Assembly (NCBI GenBank): GCA_030839105.1 | Contig: JAUZEI010000269.1 | Coordinates: 1-5,121 of the forward strand | Direction of reading: 5' to 3' | Source: Actinomycetota bacterium | GTDB taxonomy: Bacteria > Actinomycetota > Acidimicrobiia > IMCC26256 > PALSA-610 | Length of the DNA: 5,121 nt | Shown: positions 1 through 5,121 of the stretch, one piece after another | Layout: each line of letters starts with the position of its first letter | Numbering within the stretch: position 1 is the first letter of the stretch | The notes under the pieces: model-generated | Database searches by the model: none | Told to the model about the DNA's origin: nothing | Seen by the model: the letters and a program-made list of their open reading frames with translations, nothing else | Program-made: the position numbers and the translations under genes

Positions 1-831
1 CTCGAGCAGCACGGGATTCCGGTGACGGGATGGCACGTCGGCGTGCCCGCCTGGAGCATCGACACCAACATGTTCACGTTCCGGCTTCCGACCGCGTCGG
101 ATCCGGGCCACGTCTACAACGACCGCAACGGCAACATCATGAAGGGCGCGGGAGTCACGAAGATCGCCCTCGTCGGTGGTGGTAACGCGCAGAGCGTCGA
201 CTACCTCACCCGGGCCAAGCAGTCGTTCAAAGCCGTCGGCGGCCTCCAAGTCGTGTACGACAACGAGAACGTCCCCGCCGGTACCTCCGACTTCACCGCC
301 GAGGCGCAACGCATCAAGGACTCCGGCGCCGACGGAGTCCTCACGGGCATGGACTTCATCCCGAACACGAACCTCTCGGCCCAGCTCGGAAAGGACGGAG
401 TCAAGCTGAAGATGTTGCAGTTCCCCGGCGGCTACGACTCACGCGTCCTCGCACTGCCCGGCATGGAGGGCGCTTCGTTCGGACTCGAGTTCAAGCCGTT
501 CGAGTCGAATCCGCCCTCGTTCCAGGCGTTCGACAAAGCGATGCCGAAGGACGCGGTGCGCAACCAGGTGAGCTACATCGGCTGGTTGTCCGGCGAGATC
601 ACGTTGCAGGGCATCAAGGACGCGGGCGTATCGTGCCCCACGCGGAAGGCGTTCATCGCGAACCTGCGACTCGAGCACGCGTACACCGGGGGTGGCGCGT
701 TCGATCCGGTCGACATCGAGAAGGGGTTCGGCAACGAGTTCGCCTGCGTGTACTACGTGAAGGTGGTCAACAAGCAGTTCGTCCCGCAGTACGGCGGCAA
801 ACAGCAATGTGGCAAGCCGATCCACTTCTGA
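1..831 (+). CDS. ABC transporter substrate-binding protein, HAAT/Liv type (5'-truncated by window edge)
   Basis: This is the C-terminal 276 residues of a type-1 periplasmic-binding-fold protein (Peripla_BP_6 / LivJ-LivK-like), the extracellular solute receptor of an ABC importer. The frame is open from base 1 (LEQHGIPVTGW...) and ends at TGA 829-831. The GTG at 22 is an internal valine and not a start. Family members are usually about 400 residues, so roughly 130 residues, including the signal peptide, lie upstream. Visible family features are the strand-turn KIALVGGGNAQSVDY (about residues 54-68), an AQRIKDSGADGVL helix-strand (about 102-114), and a C-terminal block with CPTRKAFIANLR (about 212-223), ACVYYVKV (248-255) and a final CGKPIHF. 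Three cysteines (residues 212, 249, 270) all lie in the last 65 residues, so a disulfide is possible. A permease and two ATPases follow directly. The ligand is unknown: amino acids are the textbook substrates, but this family also takes amides, aromatic acids and other small acids. Confidence 0.9.
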   Translation, partial: LEQHGIPVTGWHVGVPAWSIDTNMFTFRLPTASDPGHVYNDRNGNIMKGAGVTKIALVGGGNAQSVDYLTRAKQSFKAVGGLQVVYDNENVPAGTSDFTAEAQRIKDSGADGVLTGMDFIPNTNLSAQLGKDGVKLKMLQFPGGYDSRVLALPGMEGASFGLEFKPFESNPPSFQAFDKAMPKDAVRNQVSYIGWLSGEITLQGIKDAGVSCPTRKAFIANLRLEHAYTGGGAFDPVDIEKGFGNEFACVYYVKVVNKQFVPQYGGKQQCGKPIHF

Positions 832-881
832 CCTGACGACCTGATGCCGGACGACCCCGAGATCGGGCGAGGCATGACGGC
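832..881 (+). other. Short intergenic spacer between binding-protein and permease genes
   Basis: This 50-bp gap is the only real spacer within the operon. It contains a small inverted repeat, CCCG-AGAT-CGGG at 856-867, which is only a 4-bp stem and lies just before the ribosome binding site. It has no T-run and no convincing promoter. A weak hairpin after a binding-protein gene could slightly dampen downstream expression, since binding proteins are needed in excess over membrane parts, but the stem is too short to claim this. Confidence 0.4.
869..872 (+). promoter_or_regulatory. Ribosome binding site for the fused permease (decides GTG start)
   Basis: GAGG lies 9 nt upstream of GTG at 882. 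It supports 882 as the start of the permease. The nearby ATG at 874 is in another frame and reaches TGA at 883-885 after only three codons. Confidence 0.6.
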
Positions 882-2840
882 GTGACGACGTATTTCGTCG
901 CGGGAATCGTCGTCGGCAGCGTCTACGCGATCGCGACCCTGGGGCTCGTCCTCACCTACACGACGTCGCGCATCTTCAACTTCGCCCATGGCGCGATCGC
1001 CTTCTTCGTGGCGGTGACGTTCTACCAAGCGACCGTGAACTGGGGCTGGAACGCGCATCTTGCGGGCGTGCTCACAATCTTCATGTTCTCGCCGCTGCTC
1101 GGCCTGTTTCTCTGGGCCGTGCTGTTCCGGCGCCTCACCGAGTCGCCGTCGTCCGTGCGTCTCGTGTCGACGATCGGGCTCTCGGTCGCACTGCCGGCAC
1201 TCGCGCCGATCCTCTACCCGCACATCGACGCCGTCCTGCAGCCGAGCATGCTCTGGTCGCCCGCGCACGAGTACACGATCTTCGGTGTGCACGTCGACTC
1301 GAATCAGGTCGCCGTGGTCGTGGCGGCCGCGCTCATCGCGGTGTTGCTGACCGTGCTCATGCGCGCGACGCCGTACGGCCTGTCAGTGCGGGCGGCCGTG
1401 GATTCGCAGACGATGGCGGGTGCGAGCGGGGTGAACACGAGCTTCGTGACCGCGGTGTCGTGGATGATCGGGACCACATTGGCCGGTGCGGCGGGTGTGC
1501 TCCTCGGCGCGCTGCGGGGATTCACGATCCTGCAGTTCACGTTCCTCCTGCTCGGCTCGTTCGCGGCGATGGTCGTTGCGCGGATGCACAGCCTGACGCT
1601 CGCGTTCGCGGGCTCGATGGCGATCGGGCTGCTGCAGGAGCTGTCGGCGAGCCAGCAGTTCCAGCACTTTCTCGAACACTTCGCGAGCGCCACGAACCCG
1701 ATCATCTTGGGGATACGTCCGAGCATCCCGTTCATCGTGATGCTCGTGTTCCTGCTCGTCTACAACGGCCTGCAGGAGGAACGCTTCGCGATCGACACGC
1801 GGTCGACGGCAGAACCCGTGCGGGAGGTCGTCGTGACCCGCGACCAACCGTGGTGGCGGCGACTCCTGCCCATCGCGGTGTGCCTCGTGGGCGTACTGGT
1901 CGCGCCCGAGTTCCTCAACGGGCTGTGGCTGGCCATCGTCGCGAGCGGCCTCGCGCTCGCGACCGCGTTCCTCTCGTACGTGGTGGTCACCGGCGACGGC
2001 GGAATGATCTCGCTCTGCCAGATCACCTTCGCCGGCATAGCCGCCGCGCTCGCCGCGCAGTTCGCGACGAACCACAACGTGCCGGTGCTCCTGGCGATTC
2101 TGCTCGGTGCGCTCATCGTCGTGCCGATCGGGATGCTCGCCGCCCTACCCAGCCTGCGGCTCGGCAGCCTCTACCTCGCCCTCGCGACCCTCGCGTTCTC
2201 GCAGCTCGTCCAGAACACGTACTTCCAGACGTCGCGGATCAGCAACTTCGGTCAAGGTGTCGCGGTGCCTCGCCCGGGCGGTCTGGCCGGCGACCGAGCG
2301 TTCTATTACCTGCTCGTCGTGCTCTTCGTCCTCGTTGCACTGCTGGTGCGCAATCTCGAGCGCTCGACGACGGGTCTCAACCTCGCGGCGATGCGTTCGA
2401 GCGAGACCGCGACCGCCACCCTCGGCATCAACATCGTGTGGTCGAAGTTCGTCGCGTTCGGGCTGAGCGCGTTCATCGCCGGGATCGGCGGTGGTCTCTA
2501 TGCGAGCTACGCGGGTGCAGCGAACATGAATCAGTTCGACGCGCTGCTCGGCGCGGTGTGGCTCGCAGTCGTCGTGACGTGGGGGATTCGCTCGATTACC
2601 GGGGCGTTGCTCGCCGGGCTCTCGTTCACGATCATTCCGCAGCTCGTCACCGATCACCTGTCGGGCCGCTGGCTGAATCTCCCGACGCTGTTCTTCGGGC
2701 TGGGCGCGATCGCCCTGGCGCGCGATCCACGCGGCATCCTCCATGGCGCGACCACGCGCCGCTACGAACGGCGGATGCGGCGCGCCCGGCGCACCGCCGA
2801 ACCGGCGGAGCGCGTCGGCGAACCGGCAGGCGCGGCATGA
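882..2840 (+). CDS. livHM: Fused LivH-LivM branched-chain amino-acid type ABC permease
   Basis: This 652-residue membrane protein joins two permeases that are usually separate genes of about 290-350 residues. The LivH half (about 1-296) begins directly with a membrane helix and carries the family signature around TSRIFNFAHGAIAFF (28-42). It also has the cytoplasmic-loop motif RATPYGLSVRAA...AGASGV (161-184), followed by a helix around 188-210. A charged, Arg/Glu-rich linker (about 297-328, ending DQPWWRR) is probably cytosolic. The LivM half (about 329-620) shows GDGGMISLCQITFAGIAAAL (371-390), YLALATLAFSQLV (431-443), and the coupling-loop motif TTGLNLAAMRSSETATATLG (496-515) followed by SKFVAFGLSAFIAGIGGGLY. 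An Arg-rich cytosolic tail (about 626-640) ends the protein. About 16-18 hydrophobic segments are visible. One chain should therefore form the whole transmembrane pore, with two loops docking the two ATPases. The GTG start is chosen for its GAGG ribosome binding site and because it gives the normal LivH N terminus. The stop overlaps livG (ATGA). The LivH-LivM assignment is firm; the substrate is not. Confidence 0.93.
   Translation: MTTYFVAGIVVGSVYAIATLGLVLTYTTSRIFNFAHGAIAFFVAVTFYQATVNWGWNAHLAGVLTIFMFSPLLGLFLWAVLFRRLTESPSSVRLVSTIGLSVALPALAPILYPHIDAVLQPSMLWSPAHEYTIFGVHVDSNQVAVVVAAALIAVLLTVLMRATPYGLSVRAAVDSQTMAGASGVNTSFVTAVSWMIGTTLAGAAGVLLGALRGFTILQFTFLLLGSFAAMVVARMHSLTLAFAGSMAIGLLQELSASQQFQHFLEHFASATNPIILGIRPSIPFIVMLVFLLVYNGLQEERFAIDTRSTAEPVREVVVTRDQPWWRRLLPIAVCLVGVLVAPEFLNGLWLAIVASGLALATAFLSYVVVTGDGGMISLCQITFAGIAAALAAQFATNHNVPVLLAILLGALIVVPIGMLAALPSLRLGSLYLALATLAFSQLVQNTYFQTSRISNFGQGVAVPRPGGLAGDRAFYYLLVVLFVLVALLVRNLERSTTGLNLAAMRSSETATATLGINIVWSKFVAFGLSAFIAGIGGGLYASYAGAANMNQFDALLGAVWLAVVVTWGIRSITGALLAGLSFTIIPQLVTDHLSGRWLNLPTLFFGLGAIALARDPRGILHGATTRRYERRMRRARRTAEPAERVGEPAGAA
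1774..1835 (+). promoter_or_regulatory. Shine-Dalgarno-like sequences inside the permease linker, with possible internal GTG start
   Basis: Within the codons of the LivH-LivM linker there is AGGAGGA at 1774-1780, with no start codon at a usable distance. There is also GGGAGG at 1822-1827, followed after 5 nt by an in-frame GTG at 1833 (residue 318). Starting there would give a 335-residue protein, about the normal size of a stand-alone LivM. This could be an internal start, a relic of a former livH/livM gene boundary, or chance use of GAG and AGG-containing codons. Confidence 0.3.
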
Positions 2841-3643
2841 CCGACCGATCGAGCCCGACCGACCACCCCTTGCTCGAGGCCACCGACGTCACCGTCCGGT
2901 TCGGTGGCCTCGTCGCCCTCGACCGGGTCGCGTTGACCGTTCCCCCCGCGACGATCGTCGGCCTCATCGGACCGAACGGCGCGGGTAAGAGCACGCTGTT
3001 CGGAGTGCTGTCGGGCCTCATCCGACCCCGCGCCGGGACGGTCCGGATCGACGGCAACGACGTCACGCGCGCCTCGCCCCAGGCGCGGGCGCGGCTGGGG
3101 GTCGCCCGGACCTTCCAACGGTTGGAGCTGTTCGGCGAGCTGACCGTTCGTCAACAGCTCGTCGTGGCGTATCGCGCCAAGCGGCGCCGCACCCTCTTCG
3201 ATCTCGCGCGAACGTTGCCCCTCGACCTGCTCGGTCTCGGCAACCGGCCGGCGCCGGGGGAGGACGCGACCGTCGACGGGGCGCTAGAGCTCCTCGGGCT
3301 CACGTCGGTCGCGTCGGTGTCGGCGAGCGCGATCGGGCTCGGTACGGGCCGGCTCGTCGAGGTCGCGCGCGCGTTGGCGTCGCAGCCACGCGTGCTGTTG
3401 CTCGACGAACCCTCGTCGGGTCTCGATGCGCGCGAGACGGACGAGCTCGCGGAGGTGCTCGCACGTCTGCGCGCCGAAGCGGGCGTCGCGCTCGTCCTCG
3501 TCGAGCACAACGTCGGCATGGTCCTGGGTCTGGCCGACGACGTGACGGTCCTCGACTTCGGCGAAGTGATCGCGCGCGGTCCGGCGGCGGCCATCCGGGC
3601 CGACGCCGCGGTCCAGGCCGCGTACCTCGGGACGAGCACGTGA
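2837..3643 (+). CDS. livG: LivG-type ABC transporter ATPase
   Basis: This 268-residue cytosolic ATPase is of normal LivG length (about 250-270). Walker A is GPNGAGKS (45-52). The Q-loop glutamine is Q94 in RTFQRLELF. Walker B is VLLLDEP, with D190 and catalytic E191. The D-loop is SGLD (194-197), and the switch histidine is H224 in LVEHN. The LivG-specific insert after the Q-loop (about 110-145) and the LivG tail GEVIARGPAAAIRADAAVQAAYLG are present (about 242-265). The ABC signature is not LSGGQ but AIGLGTG (165-171) followed by RLVEVARAL, a degenerate form. The ATG at 2837 is chosen because it overlaps the permease stop (ATGA), has GGCAGG 6 nt upstream, and gives the expected N terminus LLEATDVTVRFGG. 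The same frame stays open far upstream to about 1460, but that part lies inside the permease gene and is a shadow. LivG should pair with LivF from the next gene to drive the fused permease. Confidence 0.95.
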   Translation: MTDRSSPTDHPLLEATDVTVRFGGLVALDRVALTVPPATIVGLIGPNGAGKSTLFGVLSGLIRPRAGTVRIDGNDVTRASPQARARLGVARTFQRLELFGELTVRQQLVVAYRAKRRRTLFDLARTLPLDLLGLGNRPAPGEDATVDGALELLGLTSVASVSASAIGLGTGRLVEVARALASQPRVLLLDEPSSGLDARETDELAEVLARLRAEAGVALVLVEHNVGMVLGLADDVTVLDFGEVIARGPAAAIRADAAVQAAYLGTST

Positions 3644-4374
3644 GCGGGGCCGGTCCGCCGCGTCCGTTCCTCGCCGTAGACGGGCTCTCGGTCTCGTACG
3701 GCGAGGCCAAGGCCGTTTCCGGCGTGTCGTTCAAGCTCGACGCGGGCCGGGCGGTGGCGGTGCTCGGCGCCAACGGCTCGGGCAAGAGCTCGCTCGCCGC
3801 CGCGCTGGTAGGCGTGGTCCGCCCGAGTGGTGGCCGCGTCTCCTTCGACGGCGTCGACATCACCCGCTGGCCGGCGCATCGGGTGAGCCGGGCCGGCATC
3901 GCGTACGTTCCCGAGGGGCGAGGGATCTATCCACATCTCACCGTCGCCGACAATCTGCGGGCGATGCTCCGGTATGCGGTGCCGCGCCGCGACCGTGAGC
4001 ACGCGCTCGAACGGGCGGTCGAGCTCTTTCCCGTCCTGGGTGAACGACGCAAGCAGGCCGCGGGAACGCTGTCGGGCGGCGAACAGCAGATGCTCTCCCT
4101 GGCGCGGGTGCTCGCCGCGCCGCCCAAGGTGCTGGTTGCCGACGAGATGTCGCTCGGCCTCGCACCGAAAATGGTCGACGTGGTGTTCGAAAGCCTGACG
4201 CGCGCCAAGGCCGCGGGTGTGACGGTTGTGCTCGTCGAGCAGTACGTCGAGCGGGCGCTGGCTCTCGCCGACGACGCAATCGTCCTCCGCCAAGGTGTGA
4301 CCGCGTGGTCAGGCGCGGCCGCCGACGCGCACAGCGAGGTTGCAGCGAGCTATCTCGGCGGTGAACCGCGGTAG
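3640..4374 (+). CDS. livF: LivF-type ABC transporter ATPase
   Basis: This 244-residue cytosolic ATPase is close to the usual LivF length (about 235). Walker A is GANGSGKS (43-50). The Q-loop position holds glutamate (E92) in the VPEGR motif that marks LivF. The ABC signature is a full consensus, LSGGEQQML (144-152). Walker B is KVLVADEM, with D168 and catalytic E169, followed by SLGLAP. The residue after the glutamate, usually Pro or Leu, is Met170. The switch position is glutamine (Q201 in LVEQYVERAL) rather than histidine, as is usual in LivF. The GTG at 3640 overlaps the livG stop (GTGA), with weak GGGA 7 nt upstream, so translation is probably coupled to livG. The product should dimerise with LivG under the fused permease. 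It is the last gene of the operon, and its TAG stop (4372-4374) is followed by a probable terminator. Confidence 0.95.
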   Translation: MSGAGPPRPFLAVDGLSVSYGEAKAVSGVSFKLDAGRAVAVLGANGSGKSSLAAALVGVVRPSGGRVSFDGVDITRWPAHRVSRAGIAYVPEGRGIYPHLTVADNLRAMLRYAVPRRDREHALERAVELFPVLGERRKQAAGTLSGGEQQMLSLARVLAAPPKVLVADEMSLGLAPKMVDVVFESLTRAKAAGVTVVLVEQYVERALALADDAIVLRQGVTAWSGAAADAHSEVAASYLGGEPR

Positions 4375-4427
4375 CGACCATTCGGCCGCGCCGCGCGAAC
4401 GCGGCGCTACGGCGCGGTGACCGCGGT
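4358..4427. repeat. Pair of short near-identical palindrome-containing repeats flanking the terminator
   Basis: GCGGTGAACCGCGGT (4358-4372) and GCGGTGACCGCGGT (4414-4427) differ by one inserted A. Each contains the perfect 8-bp palindrome ACCGCGGT. They sit almost symmetrically on either side of the hairpin centred near 4397. One overlaps the end of livF and the other the end of the acyl-CoA ligase gene. Because the core is self-complementary, the two copies could also pair with each other and enclose the hairpin. Chance is possible in such GC-rich DNA. Confidence 0.4.
4388..4407. terminator. Probable bidirectional hairpin terminator between convergent genes
   Basis: GCGCCGCG (4388-4395) and CGCGGCGC (4400-4407) form a perfect 8-bp, all-G/C stem with a CGAA loop. 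On the minus strand the loop reads TTCG, a sequence known as a stable tetraloop. It fills most of the 32 bp between the livF stop and the stop of the opposing gene, and its last base is part of that TAG (4407-4409 on the complement). There is no T-run on either side, so it is not a classic intrinsic terminator. Hairpins without a U-tract are common between convergent genes in high-GC actinobacteria. Assignment rests on structure and position only. Confidence 0.6.
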
Positions 4428-5121
4428 CTCCTTGGCCCACCGATAGTTCGGCTTGCCCGCGGGTGTGCGTTCGACCGCGTCGACTACGACGATCTTGCGC
4501 GGCACCTTGTACCCCGCGAGCGCGCCGCGGCAGTGTTCGCTCATCGTGTCGAGCGTCACCCCGTGTCCGGCGCGCGGCGCGATCACGGCTGCGACGGTCT
4601 CGCCCCACCGTTCGTCGGGCACGCCGACCACGATGGCATCGAAGACGTCGGGATGCGCCTTCAGGACGGCCTCGACTTCTTCGGGGAAGACCTTTTCGCC
4701 GCCGGTGTTGATGCACTGCGACCCGCGGCCGAGCACGTTGATCTTTCCGTCGTCCTCGATCACTGCCCGGTCGCCGGGAATGGCCCAGCGCACACCGTGC
4801 AGTTCCGTGAACGTCGCAGCCGTCTTGACCGGATCCTTGTAGTAGCCGACCGGCACGTGACCGCGGCGCGCGAGCAATCCGACCTCTCCGACGGGGGCGA
4901 CGTCGCCTGCTTCGGTGATCACGGTGGTCCACTCGTTCATCACGAAGCGTGGGCCCTTCTCGGTCACGTCGACGGCGCCGTTCGCGCCGGTCTCCGACGC
5001 GCCGAACGCGTCGATCACCGAGACATTCGGTGCCCGGTCGTTCAACTCCTGCTTGATGGCGGGAGAGAGGATCGCTCCGCCCGACACGAGCGCGAACAGC
5101 GAGGGCGGCGCAGCCCGGTGC
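4407..5121 (-). CDS. Acyl-CoA synthetase (AMP-forming), FadD-like; N-terminal part outside window
   Basis: The visible 237 residues are the C-terminal half of an ANL-superfamily ligase. These enzymes activate a carboxylic acid with ATP to an acyl-adenylate and then form acyl-CoA. The frame is open from the window edge (HRAAPPSLFAL...) and ends at TAG 4407-4409. The GTG at 5087 encodes an internal valine. Motifs in visible numbering are DAFGASETG (37-45, motif A5), WAIPGD (112-117, A7), GRGSQCINTGGEKVFPEEVE (131-150, A8 hinge), HPDVFDAIVVGVPDERWGE (156-174), and TPAGK with the presumed catalytic lysine K223 (A10). Full-length relatives are about 510-550 residues, so the ATP-binding P-loop lies outside. 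The GRGS-INTGGEK-PEEVE style resembles actinobacterial FadD17/FadD19-type ligases, which act on long-chain or steroid side-chain acids. That substrate link is from memory of the family and is unproven. The gene converges on the transporter operon, so it is not part of the same transcript. Confidence 0.9.
   Translation of the reverse strand, partial: HRAAPPSLFALVSGGAILSPAIKQELNDRAPNVSVIDAFGASETGANGAVDVTEKGPRFVMNEWTTVITEAGDVAPVGEVGLLARRGHVPVGYYKDPVKTAATFTELHGVRWAIPGDRAVIEDDGKINVLGRGSQCINTGGEKVFPEEVEAVLKAHPDVFDAIVVGVPDERWGETVAAVIAPRAGHGVTLDTMSEHCRGALAGYKVPRKIVVVDAVERTPAGKPNYRWAKETAVTAP

Noticed and set aside
22..24. GTG as a start for the binding protein
   Set aside because: The frame is open to base 1, a start here would remove the signal peptide and first lobe, and the family needs about 130 more upstream residues.
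856..867. Small hairpin before the permease as an attenuator
   Set aside because: It has only a 4-bp stem with no T-run, too weak to call a regulatory element.
844..885. 13-codon mini-ORF (MPDDPEIGRGMTA) whose TGA overlaps the permease GTG
   Set aside because: The ATG at 844 has no Shine-Dalgarno sequence, and the GAGG at 869-872 is better placed for GTG 882. The stop/start overlap could support coupling but is easily due to chance.
753..1292. 179-residue antisense open frame spanning the binding-protein/permease junction
   Set aside because: It is Arg/Glu/His-rich with no motif, overlaps two certain genes and has no ribosome binding site evidence. It is a shadow frame.
1460..2836. Long open frame continuous with livG reaching far upstream in frame 2
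   Set aside because: It lies entirely inside the permease gene, its translation is Arg/Pro/Ala-rich low-complexity sequence with no domain, and the ATG at 2837 gives a normal LivG N terminus. It is a product of high-GC codon bias.
3151..4293. 380-residue antisense open frame across livG and livF
   Set aside because: It is the mirror of two clearly real ATPase genes, is Arg/Ser/Ala-rich, and shows no recognisable motif. Long antisense frames are expected with strong third-position GC.

Overview
The window is GC-rich (about two-thirds G+C by eye) with strong third-position GC bias. It holds most of one operon plus part of a convergent gene. The high GC, the frequent GTG starts, the permease architecture and the style of the acyl-CoA ligase all suggest a high-GC actinobacterium. 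A class such as Acidimicrobiia would fit, but this is inference: no rRNA or other marker gene is present.

Positions 1-4374 (+ strand) carry a branched-chain amino-acid type (HAAT/Liv) ABC importer. The order is a substrate-binding protein whose 5' end lies outside the window (1-831), one long permease that fuses LivH and LivM halves (882-2840), the ATPase LivG (2837-3643) and the ATPase LivF (3640-4374). The last three genes are joined by 4-base ATGA and GTGA stop/start overlaps, so they are almost certainly co-transcribed and translationally coupled. The binding protein would capture a small solute outside the membrane, the fused permease would form the complete pore, and a LivG-LivF heterodimer would power uptake. 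The ligand cannot be read from the sequence and need not be an amino acid.

Positions 4407-5121 (- strand) carry the C-terminal part of an AMP-forming acyl-CoA synthetase (FadD-like, ANL superfamily) converging on the transporter operon. The 32 bp between the two stop codons hold a perfect 8-bp GC-only stem with a CGAA/TTCG tetraloop, a likely shared bidirectional terminator. A short repeated palindromic sequence flanks it on both sides.

I see no mobile element, CRISPR array, tRNA, rRNA or clearly new system. The points most worth a second look are the LivH-LivM fusion with Shine-Dalgarno-like sequences in its linker, the predicted one-consensus/one-degenerate ATP-site arrangement of LivG-LivF, and the variant hinge motif of the acyl-CoA ligase.
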